NCBI GenBank assembly: GCA_031772625.1
Contig: CM062817.1
Coordinates: 888,880,184 to 888,944,183 of the forward strand
DNA: 64,000 nucleotides
Source: Pinus tabuliformis
Taxonomy: Eukaryota; Streptophyta; Pinopsida; Pinales; Pinaceae
Direction of reading: 5' to 3'
Shown: in pieces, positions 41,390 through 53,399 of the stretch
Numbering within the stretch: the first letter of the stretch is position 1
Layout: each line of letters begins with the position of its first letter
The notes under the pieces: model-generated
The model's database searches: none
The model's input: the letters and a program-made list of their open reading frames with translations, nothing else
What the model was told of the DNA's origin: nothing
Program-made: the position numbers and the translations under genes

Positions 41390-44300
41390 TTGATATGGCT
41401 CCCAAGAGCAAGACCATTATTAATTCTGAAAACCTGATGGTTCCCCCAGCAATTGACCTCGATCATATTTTCTTGGAAAACACAGATTACTAAATCTCAG
41501 AGCCTAAATGAAAATTCGATTTATTCGAATCACACACTTGGTTAAAAGATATCTTCCTTGACCGGAGTGATGAAATTGACCTTTGGGAATCCAATTTACC
41601 CCTTTATATGTTTCTCCAAACCCATCAGTTCCCTAAATTTATCCTCAAATGCTAATCTTGATACTGACCAGACCAAAGATCCATTGTGGCCCCTAATGGT
41701 GAAATTTTATTCACAATTACCTCTGAGACAATTAACTAGATATTGGAGATCCCTTAGAGTGATTCCACTATCCATTTTTTTAGTGGAAGCCCTAAATGAA
41801 CTATATCAGAAATTAACCTTTTCTTAGAGGTCCAAGATCTTCGAAATCGTCCTACCTAAATATGCCTAGCTCCCAAAGAAGAGTCCACCTTATACCTCCT
41901 CCACTTTTCCAGACAAATCTAAACACATCATTTCTATACTCTCATGCTTGCTAGGATATTATTCAGATGAATGGGTAAATGAATTTATTTTAGATTTTCT
42001 ATCCATTTTTTCCACTGAAGAAAATCCCTCAATGATTTTCAATTTCAGCCAGTTTCTTGCTGACAACATTCATGAAAAATTCCTTAAGCTTCCAACTTAA
42101 GGAATGTTCAGATATGCCTCAATTTGTTTCTACATGTTTTTATTTTTCCATGTAGACAAATTCCAATTTGCAGTACAGAAGCTGAATGAACAGGGAGAAC
42201 CACATTCAATCATATTTTGGACCTCCATGCTAAGAAGAAACTCAGAAGAATAAAACTTCAAGGATTTTATTGATCAGTTCATACATCCAACCACCTGTTT
42301 GTTGAGCAATGAGGTAGTACTGAGGGTCAGTGCATAAATTAAAAAGATTTTATACCTAAGTGAGAAGGCCAAAACCGGTGATTGGTATTTATACCATAAT
42401 TACACTGAGATAAGAGTATATGGGTGCGAGCTACCACATTATAAACTAACCAGGTATCTCCCAATGAGGAATTTTGCCTTTAAATATACCAAACAAATTA
42501 TATATTTAGATGAGGTCCACTTTGTATGAACTAAAAATAAATCACAGTTCAAGATAAAGGCTCAAGTATGGCCATTTATTTGTAACAACAGGAAAGCAGG
42601 AGAGGAGGCAGATATCCTCCTAAAATAGATGAATTTTCCCTTAAGTTTCACTTGGTCATATGACCCATTTGGTATGATCTCCAAACAAAGAGTGGAACAA
42701 AAAATCACTCCATATATTCACACTCAGAGACCTTAAATTGAGAAGTACATGAACCAAGATGAGTGGGAATAAAATACTCTACAGGAGGCAGAGGAGCAAC
42801 TGTTATCTACTACTACCTCACAAACTCCCACACCTCGGGAAAAAGTAGAGAAAAGGCCTCAGGAAGAAGACTCTCCTTTAGTCACAGAGGTTTCAGCCAA
42901 AGAATTAAAAATGTATACTAAGAAGGCAAGAACTAATCCTAAGATAGATTTTACAAAAGAAAGAGCAAGGAAAGCTCCTATAGTACTCAAGACTCCATAG
43001 TTTTCAGAAAGGGATAGCATATTTACAGGATCTCCCTTCTCCTTAGTTTCATAAGAAAGTTCAGATACAGCTCAAACATCAGAATTGGTCCAAGGGCACA
43101 GGGAAACTAGTATCATTGATGAGTTTAAGGAAATAAAAAGCAGGAATGAGCTTCTCAAGATGAACACTTATGACCAATTTCAGAAACAAACATCCTCTAC
43201 ATAGCATAGGATTTTGTCGGCCTTTGACACTAAGAAGGGGAGAATGCAGGTGCCATTCTTGCAGGCACAGGTCCTCCACCCTAAATATGCAACAAACTAC
43301 AAGAAAAATACATTTGATTTTGATATAAAGGATGTCCATCCTGTAGATCAAATGGACATGCACAGGCAGACTGGGGAGATGATTTATTCCACAATGACTA
43401 CTTCTAAATTGCAGGTGTCCCTTACTAATATTCAATCCCAATTAAAGTTGGAAAAGGCTTCTTCTTTAGAAAAGGATAATAAAATAAAATCCTTGGAAGA
43501 CTTGGTCATTAAGATAGGATATGACCCAAGTAATGTTAAAGCAACAAAAGAGATAGTCAAGAAGAAGAACACCAACATAAAAACACTTAGAAAGTAATTA
43601 AAATTTCAGCAACCAAGGATCCACAATCAAAAGAAGTAGGGGAGACAGAGAGCCAAAAATAAGATATGCTCAAATTAATTATGGAGCAAAACGCACAGAT
43701 AAGGGACATGGAAGCAAAAATGGGCAAGCTAGTCAAATAGAAATAACAAAGTGCATAACTAGCTATTATCCCACTTGAATCAGTACCCCTTGAAACCATA
43801 GTGCAAGAAGGAGCTTCTACATTGACTACAACAACAACGACAACAACAACCACAATGAGAGTTTCTACACCTACAATACCCCCTGCATAAAATTCTGATG
43901 ACCCAAACAAACTAGTAAAAGCCATGGAAGACATGTCTTTACGAGGGGAGGAAATCAAGAAACTACAAGCACAAGTCAAGATTCTACAAGAACATAAAGA
44001 GAGATCAATTATAAGTTCTCAATCAACAGAGATATGAAAATCCAAGAGATTGATGCAAAGGATACAAAAAATGGAAAAGGAATCTACCATGGCTCATACC
44101 TTAGCTCAAGCTAAGGAAAATATATGGATAGATATCAACCAGTCAATGACAAAGATCTGGCCATTGATACAGATCATTTTTTAGCAGAAGGAGCTGATTC
44201 AGAAATCCAAAGAAGCCATTCAAGAAATTAGAGGAAAGATGGGAGACAAGGCAACTGAAGCCACAGAGCTCATCTAGATTCTGAATTCTAAAAACATATA

Positions 44301-44766
44301 TGAGTTGGAAGAGCTGCAAATAGAAGACAAAACTGAGACCATATTGGAGGTTAAGAAAGTATTAACCAAAAGAAATCTTATGTTGTAGTTAAAGAAGGAG
44401 TGTTAAGTTTTGGAGAATAGTGTCCACGTATTTTTTAACAAGCTTAAGGTCCTTAATCAAAAGGGACTTCCAAGTTTGCTGGTATTGAATGACAAGTTAA
44501 TGACATTTCCATATTACACTCATAAATTGATGGTTATTGGCAGGGACATTACCAAATTTGTAGGAATAAAGGGGACTATAATAGGAAGAGATTTCTTACA
44601 GGCATTAGAATTTGATTTCTACATACAATGTGAAGCCAAATACATTTTCATTACCAATCCCACCTTTGCCAAATATACAGAGATAGATGAAATTTATAGG
44701 AGGTTACTGAAATTGTCAATTCTAAGTGAAGAAAGGTGGGAAAAGTTATGTGAGTTACTTGAGTAG
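41390..44766 (+). pseudogene. Decayed ORF of over 1100 codons, likely LTR-borne accessory protein
   Basis: Coding character can be followed across about 3.4 kb on the plus strand through many single stops, mostly TAG and TAA at glutamine positions. The clearest stretch (about 41905-42225, 105 codons, one TAA) includes DEWVNEFILDFLSIFS, FNFSQFLADNIHEKFL and MFRYASICFYMFLFF blocks. A charged coiled-coil region follows (about 42770-44400), with a threonine repeat near 43830, and then a compact C-terminal part (44410-44766) ending WEKLCELLE. I do not recognise the family. The stretch lies before an LTR-type end at 45648 that resembles the giant gypsy LTR end, so it may be an LTR-borne ORF of another kind. 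Confidence 0.55.
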
Positions 44767-45648
44767 ACAATCAATTATTCTCCAGCTAGTAGTATAGAAA
44801 ACGCAGCAAAATTCAAAGGCCACCTCAACACAGATTCCACAACTATAGTGTCAACAACCTAAGTAGTTTAAATTTTCCTATATTTTTGTAATTAGAGATA
44901 TGTTCAATTTAGAAATTCATAAATTACATCCTATTCAGTTTTGACAGGATATTTTTTAAATAAACTTATAAATACTTCTCCTTTTGAAGTATTATCGGTT
45001 GGTTTTTGTACAGAAGAAAGCTATTATATATTTTTCAAGCCTCAGTGGACTTATCAGTAATACAAAAATCTCTTTCACATGATTCTTGTGTCAGATTTTT
45101 GGTGAAGTGCCTCTATCATTTTATGTGTTTATATTTCTTTGTTTATCATACACATGTGTTTCTTAATCCGAATTATTCAATAGAAAGTTGAAGAACATAA
45201 TTTGTTTAGATGTACACTCTGATTCTAGCTTTGAATAATTTTAATGTTTTCAACTGATATTAAGTAAAAGAATTCTTAATTTCTCTTTACTTAATGGAAA
45301 TCATTTCTCTTCCTCTTATTCATTTTACTTAAAATTAAAGAATCAAATTACTTTGGCTACCTTGCCCTGTGAAATCTATCTGTAAAATACTGAAATAGAT
45401 CCATGCTTTAAGGAACAGACTCCATAGCCCAATGGTAATCTAGACATCAACCAACCATACAATTCAAACCAATTCACAAACCAAACCTTAAACTTCATAA
45501 TTAGCTTAAGACCTAAAAACAAACAAATCTAAATCTTAGAGAGAGATCCCTCTCTAAAGCTGGCAGGGCTAGATCCCTACTTCCAAAGTGGTTATGTGGT
45601 TACCTTTGTAGTTTCTCTAGCAACCTCAGAAATTATAGAGTGCTAACA
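44767..45648 (+). repeat. Right end of an old giant-LTR relative (copy A)
   Basis: It contains a TATA-like CTTATAAATACTTC near 44967 and ends with GAGAGATCCCTCTC...GGTTACCTTTGTAG...ATTATAGAGTGCTAACA. The same ordered motifs end the LTR of the giant gypsy element (8549) and the block ending at 56878. The left end of this LTR was not found, and the sequence after 45648 does not show a gag, so it may be a solo or truncated LTR. Confidence 0.55.
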
Positions 45649-45659
45649 CCTTCAAACAT

Positions 45660-45930
45660 ATTATCAATTTTAAGGAACCTCCCATTTATATCTTCTATAG
45701 TTTTTTGTGCCATTTGTTTCATATTCTTATCCATTTCTTCCTTATTTTTCTCCTTTTTTTGTTCAATGTCCCTTTTAATTGATTCTTGTAACTATAAAAA
45801 TTGACTTTCAAACTTGGTTACTCAAGAATTGACATCTTCTATTTCTTCATGAGTCATGGATGAACCTTTAGTATGTTCAATTGGTGTTGTATTATTTGGA
45901 TCTTTCTTTGGAGGAATGTGGTAAAATATT
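45660..45930 (-). pseudogene. Coiled-coil gag N-terminal relic
   Basis: On the minus strand a frame reads FYHIPPKKDPNN, then MTHEEIEDVNS, then a long stretch rich in Lys/Glu/Met (SIKRDIEQKKEKNKEEMDK and on), broken by TGA and TAG. It looks like a coiled-coil N-terminal gag segment of a gypsy element. No more of this element is seen directly to its left. Confidence 0.45.
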
Positions 45931-47849
45931 AATAATAATACTCATTTTTATCACAACCTTTAGTTACCAAAAATAAAATGGATCTTCTAATCAAAATTTA
46001 TGTCACTTGTAAGTCATGTACATTAAAACCTTAATTTCAAGTCTTTGAATGACTGGCCTTTTTCTTGATATATATCTAAGATTTGAGCCCATATGAATAT
46101 AAAATTTTGATATGTAATACTATGATATTTCTTCTTTGCAATTCCACGAGTTTGACCAAAATTTGATGTGCCAAGTAAAAGTTATGGTAATTTTCTCAAG
46201 ACTTGTTGATTTTCGGCATCTTCCCAAGAGAAAACTTGTATAACTTGCATGTGTCCAATTCTTCAAATATAATTTTAATTTTTTACATAAGGTACTTCAT
46301 TACGTCTCCTCAAATCTCTGAAAATATCACAGTCTAAGGTATCATAAAGAAAAATATAGGAAAAATGCCAAGCTCACTTGTTTCAAAATTATTTCACGAT
46401 CCTTCACAAACCCCAACTTCCATAGAGTATATATTAGAAAGCATAGTGAACCAAAATATTAAATTTTAACCAAATGTTACACAATATCTTGCCTCAATAT
46501 ATTCCAAATTTCACCATCTGAATGTTCAAGAAAAAATGTTATAATGAATATTTCAAACTGACCTATTTAAAATTGATTTCAGGAGCATTTAGGGACCCTA
46601 TCTTCCTCATATCATATCTACATTTTTTTAAGTATAGTGAAGAAATGTATGAAATTTTAACTATATTTTTATAGATATATCACCTTAAGATGGTTTAATT
46701 TCATCATTTGAAAGTTTAAAAAAAAAATTATAATGAAAATGCGAAACTGACTTGTTTGAAACTGATTCTAAGAGCATTGAGGAATCCTAAATTCCTCCAA
46801 GCATATATATAAAAGTATAGTGAATCAAGACTTGAGTTTTTAACTAGATGTTCCTTGATATTTCTTCTCAATATGATCCAAATTTCACCATCTAAACCCC
46901 ATAAAAAAATTATAGCAAAAATTCCAAGCTGGCTTATTTGAAGTACTAAAATCCTAGGTTTTTATGCACTAATGCCAAATGCTATGAACCTTGCACCTCA
47001 AAAATGATAAGATCTGTTATTTACAGTCCTGTTAAAGGGGGAAACCACCTTTTATATCAATGTACAATACAATATTTGATGATCCTAAGGCTAGGTCTCC
47101 TTAGTGTGTATATGGGAGACAAGGGGCACACTTATAATAAAATGGGACCATGAAAGGTTCTAGACGAACTCGTAATATAACAATTAACTCATAATGAATG
47201 CTTATTAGGGCCTTCATATATTTCCAAATATCCATAACATCAATAAAAATTTGTGTGTGTGTGTGTGTGAGTTTCTAGTTAATTTTGCTTGAAATTTGAA
47301 TGACATTTCCTAGAATCTTAAGGTTTAGTTGTGTAATCTACAATTTTTGAGTTCCCTAGAGGTTTTTTGTGGAATTTAATCCATTTATGCATTTAAAAAC
47401 ATATTTTAAGCAACAAAAAATTATACCATGACCCAAAATTGTATCATCGAATTTTGGTCAAAAAAATGAAAAATGTAACAATTATACTACACCTTGTGTA
47501 ATGTAATCAACCAACCAAAATAGCATATAATGAACAATATTCAAAGAAATTAAATGTAGAAAATAAAATACAAGAAAGTTGAAATTAAACCTATAGAATA
47601 TCCCTTGCATTAAATATCTCCAACATAGTGAGTGATGTTCATAATTCAATGTGAAGGGGACATTTATCATGAGCATAACTTCAATTATAATAACAACACT
47701 CCACAAAATATTCCATAGCCATTTAGCTCTATAAATAGCTTCTTACTAACAAAAACCCTAACTATTTATGGTCCAATCATTAATGCATACCAACAACTAA
47801 GTGAGCCTTATTTAATATATTACCCCTTTCATATTATTAAGTCACTACA
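45931..47849. other. Unassigned AT-rich DNA with diverged internal repeats
   Basis: Between about 46090 and 46980 a phrase resembling 'aaattt-accatctgaa-gttcaa-aaaaa-ttataatgaaaat-c-aa-ctga-ttgtttcaaa-ttattt' recurs at least four times (near 46190, 46500, 46700, 46870) with strong divergence. This suggests an old tandem array of units of roughly 170-210 bp. A (TG)9 run lies at 47252-47269. No gene is supported. Confidence 0.4.
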
Positions 47850-49150
47850 CGCAAACTCTCTAAAGGGCCTTATTCAAAGAAGATGGCTTATAAAATAATT
47901 GACTAACTACTTAAGTAATCATACTAAGGAGGTTAGGTAAGGACCCAAAAATGTCCTCCCCTTCAAAAGAATCATTGTCCTTAATGTTGAAGGTGTGGAA
48001 ACTATTGTAAAATTACTATAAATTCCTAAGTCACATCATTTGGTTGAATATATTTCCATTGGGTCAAAACATATTGAATAGTGTGATAATGTAGCTGATG
48101 CTCTTTGGTAGCCAATACCTTTCTTCAATTGGAGCAATTATTCATCCAATAGTTGGAGATTAGATTGAACCGGCCCTACTACCTTCGTCAAAAAACATAT
48201 GAATGGATGGATCTTGGAGTGGGGCAAAAGATCCAATTTGTAGGAAACATGTCTAATGCAATGGGGGATCTGATAAGGTCCATATAATTTCAACATGAGC
48301 TTCTAGTGAAATTTATCCTTCAAAGAGGTTACTTATAAGGTTGAAGTTTAAGAAACACCAAATCCTTTACTACAAAAGGACGCATATGTCAGTCAACCCA
48401 TTGAATCATGTGATTTTGAGCCATTAATAGATTATTCTTAGGATATAGAGAATGGCCTCTCTAATGTGAAGCATGCAATTGATTGGTTGAACTTTGGATG
48501 TGCCTTGTATATATGAAACCAAGGAATGGTGGTTTTGGCCATACATTGCTTCATAAGGTGTCATTTTCATAGTGTCCTAATAAGTAGTATTCAACCACCA
48601 TTCTACAAGGGTAGACATTATGCGCATCGGCACTACTTCTTTGAAACAAAGCATCACAAATACGGTTTCAAGAACTTATTGATCACTTTTTTTTTTACCA
48701 TGAATTTGAGGATGGAAGGTGGTGCTTATTTTTAATTGGGTATCACAGAGTTTAAACAATGTCTTTCCAAACATCACTAGTGAACATGGGGCCATGGTCC
48801 GGTACAATGAAAATGGGCATACCATGTAACTAAAAAAGGTGATCCATGGAAGGCATAACAACTAAGGAAGGTGAAATTGAGTACCATAAGGCAAGAAAAA
48901 TGAACATATTTTGAAAGGTGATCAACTTGGCATCATGATCATTGTTTTGTTGCTAGCGGTTGGAAGGCCCAATATAAATCCGTAGAAATGTTAATCCAAA
49001 CAATGGATAGGATTGAAAGTGGTTGCAATTCTCAAGGAGTATTAATTTTTCCCCATTGTTCCATGAACATGTATCACACGAGGCTACAAAATTCTAGATA
49101 CATTTTTCATTATTCCCCAAAATAAAGAGAGATTAACACATTCATAAGTT
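47850..49150 (-). pseudogene. Ty3/gypsy integrase and C-terminal relic (minus strand)
   Basis: Reading leftward in several broken frames: a finger-like CDTCSWNNGEKLILLEN block (about 49030), HGMPIFIVPDHGPMFTSDVW (second catalytic aspartate region, about 48800), FKLCDTQLKISTTFHPQIHGKK (about 48740), then a C-terminal VSYKLDLLPHSKIHPF...VVGPVQSNLQLLDE block (about 48250-48130), and finally a purine tract GAAGGGGAGGAC near 47960 that fits a polypurine tract. The RT side (higher coordinates) is lost at about 49150. Confidence 0.65.
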
Positions 49151-49919
49151 TTATGAATGATAAATTGACATGTGTAGTGTTAGGGTCCTATATTATAGGA
49201 GTCTCAGTCACTTATGTCTTACTATTCATTTGAGGTCTTTTTTGTAAATATCAGTCTTGGTTTCATGAGTGATATGGTCTAGAGGGGTCTATTTGTCATA
49301 ATTCAAAGTGTAATGTCATGAAGGATCATCATTAAAGAGGTAATCATAAGGGGTCATTGGTCACCATGAAAGGGTATTTAAAGGTCATGTCATGAAATTT
49401 TTGGTCATCATGAGTTACTTAGTTTAGTCATGTGAGTTATGGGAATCTATGGTCAGTCATGTCATGATGTCATAATTAAAAAAAATAACTTATCTATTTT
49501 CCATATCAAAAAAGTCAATAATCATTAGTCTAAAGAAAATCTTTGTAAGATATGAAGGTCCTAAATGTGCTTCATTACTCTCATCTCTCTCATTCGAAGC
49601 ACATGTTTTGAAACGCTTTGAAGGTCGAAGGAAGGAGTGTTGTATATCTGCAAGTTCAAACAGTTGCACAAGTTAGAGTTTTTCTGCACAAGCTGGAGGA
49701 TGCTGTGAAACTGAGGAAATCGCTACGCACTTCAAAGAATTTTCAAACTGGGCATGAGTCAGAGTTCCTCTCGCTCCTCTGAGGTTTTTTACATTGTATG
49801 TACCACACTTAATTGTGTCAAACTAATCAGAAATATTGAGAGATTCTCCAACCACCCTAAGATATATCTATAAGGTGTTTTCTTGCGCAAATTGAAGAGG
49901 TTGCTGGTTATTAAAAAAA
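49151..49919. other. Unassigned DNA, LTR-like start near 49168
   Basis: A stretch beginning TGTTAGGGTCCTATATTATAGGAG contains many ATCATGA/GTCATG variants (about 49260-49470). It could be an LTR left end or the 5' region of the Penelope-like element, which often has LTR-like structure. No matching right end was found. Confidence 0.3.
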
Positions 49920-50582
49920 AAAATTAGTACCCACAAAAGGGCGAAAACTCTGGGAGCGGATTTTGGAGTTCGACTGACATCACAGACAACAGATCATGGA
50001 GGTCGTGTCCAAGTAGCAGCTCAGGCAACAGATCTTGTAATTCGTATCCTAGTATCAGCGCAGGCATAAAATCGATTGAGTGCTCCGAAGCCTTGGATTT
50101 TGGTGAGAACAAGAGTTCTGACTCCAACTGGTGAAGAACTGTTGGGTTCTATCAGATCGTTAATTTATCTGATAGCTCCCTTGTTGGATTAGAGATCGTT
50201 TAGCTGATATCTCTCTCGCTGGAATAAATACCGCAGAAAGAAGTAGGAATATAAACCCGTTTTCACGTAGCAGTGTTAGCGGTAAAGTCGGGAGTTCGAG
50301 CAGAGGATAAAGTAATGAATACCGCGTCTTCTCTTACAGTCACCAGCGCTGAGAAAAAATATGAAGTGTCATAGGTTGAAGTAAAAATCGCAGATAGGGA
50401 GGAAAGATTCGCACTATCTTAGGTTGTTCATTTTCCAAGGAAGGTGAATGTAAAGATATCTTACAGTGCGTTCCAACTACAAGTTTTGGCTCTGACAACA
50501 ACAAGGTGTGGAGTAGCAATAGAAGCGGTGATGAAGGCAATCACTAGCATTAGCCTGGGCAGATGCATTAAGCGTAGTAGCG

Positions 50583-51452
50583 ATGCTAAAGAAAGTTGAG
50601 AAGTGGGCAGTAATGACCTTGAACTTACAGGCAAAAATATTGATGATAAAATGGATCATAGTAGCTTGGAGTCTTCTTGAAAGTGGAGTTATGATATCAA
50701 GCCAGACCAAAGTGTGCTTAGTTAGTAATTCCAGAATCAAGAACATGATTAATGAAGGATCTGTTTGTTATTCAAAAAATAAGCTTAACTTCGTTGGGAG
50801 CAACTTTATAAACAGTGATAGCAATATTATCTCGAACATGGTCGATAGGAATTCCTCAGGATTTAGAAGCATAGGCTCCAGCATATCATCAAGTGTTAAA
50901 CCCAAAATGAAGTTAGTTAATTTGTCTTCTCAGGAGCTAGGTTCAGAAATTATTAATATTTTCAACAAAGGTCTAGGGTTTGTGGTTGCACCAAAAAAAC
51001 TCGTGGTAGAGAGTATCATTTGTAACATTGAGGATGGGATAAATGGCTTTCCTTTGGAAGACAAGGAGGCATTAAGGCAGGAATGTGCCCTCATATTGGG
51101 AAAGGCTAAACCTCTTAGGCATAATTTAAGCAAAGATGATAAAATTGCGCTTAAATCCCTTTGGAATAATGATAAAATTGTGTTTCTTAACCCTGATAAG
51201 GGAGGGGCAGCAGTGGTTCTAGACAAGGAGGATTATATTTGTAAAATGAATGAGCATCTTAATTGTGGAAGTTATAAGAAGTTGAATGCTAATCCCAATC
51301 CTAAGGTCATAAAAGAGGTCAAGAAGACAATTTTAGAGTCCAAACTTGATGAAAAATTAAAGAAAATATTAATTTCTTCTTGTGAAATTATCCTTAGAAT
51401 TTATGGGTTGCCGAAGATCCACAAGGAAGGGGTTCCTCTCAAACCTATATAG
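50583..51452 (+). pseudogene. Penelope-like RT, N-terminal part
   Basis: Of the 289 codons, residues about 115-289 match the Penelope RT fingers by pattern: NKGLGFVVAP, a lysine-rich segment ending KSLWNNDKIVFLNPDKGGAAVVLD (the DKGG block), and YGLPKIHKEGVPLKPI just before the break. The frame then hits TAG, and coding continues in another frame with IGSPTYELAKHV. The first 80 residues are not recognisable and may be out of frame, since SSLESS-type serine-rich coding is seen in another frame upstream. Confidence 0.75.
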
Positions 51453-51519
51453 TTAATACCATTGGATCTCCAACCTATGAATTGGCTAAGCATGTTTCCA
51501 AGATCTTGGAAACACTGAT

Positions 51520-52755
51520 TCTTTTATTAAAGACTCCAATTATTTTGTTAAGCTTACCAGGAATGAGAGGGTGAATCAAGATGACATCCTAGTAAGTTTT
51601 GACGTAGTGTCATTATTTACCAAGATTCCCTTGGATGAATCTATTCAGGTTATTAAGGAAGTTACGGATCCATAAACTGCAAATCTTGCTGAGTTTTGTT
51701 TGCATTAAACTTTTTTCAGTTTCCAAGGAATTTATTATGAACAAACATCTGGAGTGGCAATGCGATCACCTCCCTCACCAATTGTGGCTAACTTATTCAT
51801 GGAATACTTTGAGAAGAATGATCTTGAATCATATTCTTTGAAGCCAACTTGGTGGAAGAGATTCGTTGATGATACCAACATTAAACATTCTCATGGGAAG
51901 GGAGAGATTGATAAGTTTTTTAGACACCTTAATTCCATCTGTCCTGAAATAAAATTTACAATGGAGCTGAAGGAGAACAAGAGCATTCCTTTTTTAGATT
52001 TCCTTATTATCAGAAAGGAGGATGGTTCTTTGGGTCATAAAGTATTTAGGAAGACAACTCACACAGAGAGCTACCTCCATGTTGAATCTTATCATCATCC
52101 TTCTCAAAATTTTGGTGTACTTAACACTCTTGTTGTTAGAGCCCTTAGGATATCTGACTCTGAGCATCTTGATGAAGAGAAGAAGCATTTAACTTCAGTT
52201 TTTAAAAGTATAGGCTATAAGGAGAATGAAATTAAAAAAGCTATAAAAAGAGCTGAAAGGAGGGTTTTATCTCAAGAACCTCAAGCTCATTCTCAATGTG
52301 GAAGAGTTTTCCTACCATACATTCATGGGGTAACAGATAAGATTGGTAGGATCTTGGGTAAGAAAGACATATTCACCCAATTCACAGCACTTGAAACAAT
52401 TAAACATGGTATGAGGTCTATTACAGATAATATTGATCGACATCAACTCAAGGGAGTGTATAAAATTGATTATTCCTATGGCAAGAGTTATATCGGGGAG
52501 ACAGGGCGCTCACTACAAAGAAGAAGACTAAAAGAGCATGAAGCTAACATTAAAAATAGAAGATCTCACACCTCAGCCCTTGCAGAACATTCTTCAAAAA
52601 ACAAAGCACCATCTTTGTTTGGAGAATGCCACAATTATTGCAAGAGGAACAATATCAAAGAAGGAAAATTAGGGAGGCTCTTGAGATTATTAAGCATCCC
52701 CATAATCTCAACAGGGACAATGGGATCAAGACCAGTGGAAGCTAACTTCCTTTAA
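51520..52755 (+). pseudogene. Penelope-like RT catalytic part and GIY-YIG endonuclease
   Basis: RT motif A reads VSFDVVSLFT (aspartate at 51601). Motif B is altered to GVAMRSPPSPIVANLFME, where the family usually has GSPLSP. Motif C is FVDDT (51865-51876). After 51754 the frame is open for 333 codons. The GIY-YIG domain shows GVYKI (52453 on), SYIGETGRSLQRRR (52486 on) with the catalytic arginine, and an H/E-containing helix HEANIKNRR-HTSALAEHS. Thus the endonuclease looks preserved while the RT core has two stops. The domain order RT then GIY-YIG is the Penelope signature. Confidence 0.85.
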
Positions 52756-52829
52756 TTAGGCAGGTTAGGTCGTCCAATTCTTTGCAGATATAACATCTAA
52801 GGTATTGTTTTCTTCCCTATCTTTCTATA

Positions 52830-53294
52830 ATAAAATAATATTGATTAACTAATCTTTTATTATAAATGAATAAACAATTATTATTAATAATTGTTATAAA
52901 TAAATTTATTATTTATAATAATAATTATTTATTCATTCATTTATAATAGTTCTTAATGGATTATTTATTATTTCATTTATAATAATTATTAATTATTTCA
53001 TTTTTAAAACAATATTTATTTCTTGATTATAGGTAAGAAATTATTAATTAATTAATTAATGATAGTAATAATTAATTAATTAATTAATTCTTTATAATAA
53101 TAATTAAATTATTATAAATAAATAATTACTATTAATTATTATTATACATAAATTATGATTATTATTTTCTTTTAATTAATTATTTGATCAAGTCGTAAGA
53201 ATAATCATTTATTCATTCTTGGGTTCTTATTATTATTTTATTTTATATTAATTATTTATATTATTATTATTTCTTATTTATAAATATAACAATA

Positions 53295-53331
<37 letters not shown>

Positions 53332-53345
53332 AATTTCATTAATTT
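52830..53345. repeat. AT-only tract with (ATT)n and TTAA-type arrays
   Basis: It is nearly pure A and T for about 500 bp, with (TTAA)n runs at about 53040-53088 and a (TTA)n run near 53296-53330. It begins about 75 bp after the stop codon of the Penelope-like element. It may be an expanded microsatellite at the 3' end or target of that element. Confidence 0.85.
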
Positions 53346-53399
53346 AGGTTTTTTACTTTATTTGTTATCCCATTTTTTAGCCATTTTATCATTTTTTAA

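Larger units (their letters stand above)
49920..52755 (+). mobile_element. Penelope-like retroelement with GIY-YIG endonuclease, degenerate
   Basis: A single reading direction carries a serine-rich N-terminal region (from about 49925, poorly preserved), Penelope-type RT (about 50880-52050), a linker, and a C-terminal GIY-YIG endonuclease (52450-52610). Inactivating changes are two frame changes between 51450 and 51520, TAA stops near 51673 and 51707, and several earlier stops. Endonuclease-bearing Penelope-like elements of this type are known from animals and, among plants, reported from conifers (Dryad elements). The left boundary is uncertain. No LTR-like duplication or hammerhead core was seen. 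Confidence 0.82.

Noticed and set aside
50130..50170. Primer-binding site resembling TGGTATCAGAGC near GGTTCTATCAGATCG
   Set aside because: The match is poor, there is no LTR end beside it, and the downstream coding is Penelope-like, which does not use tRNA priming of this kind.
49920..53345. Hammerhead ribozyme in the Penelope-like element
   Set aside because: Penelope-like elements often carry one, but I saw no CTGATGA...GAAA core in a plausible arrangement. A covariance-model search would decide.
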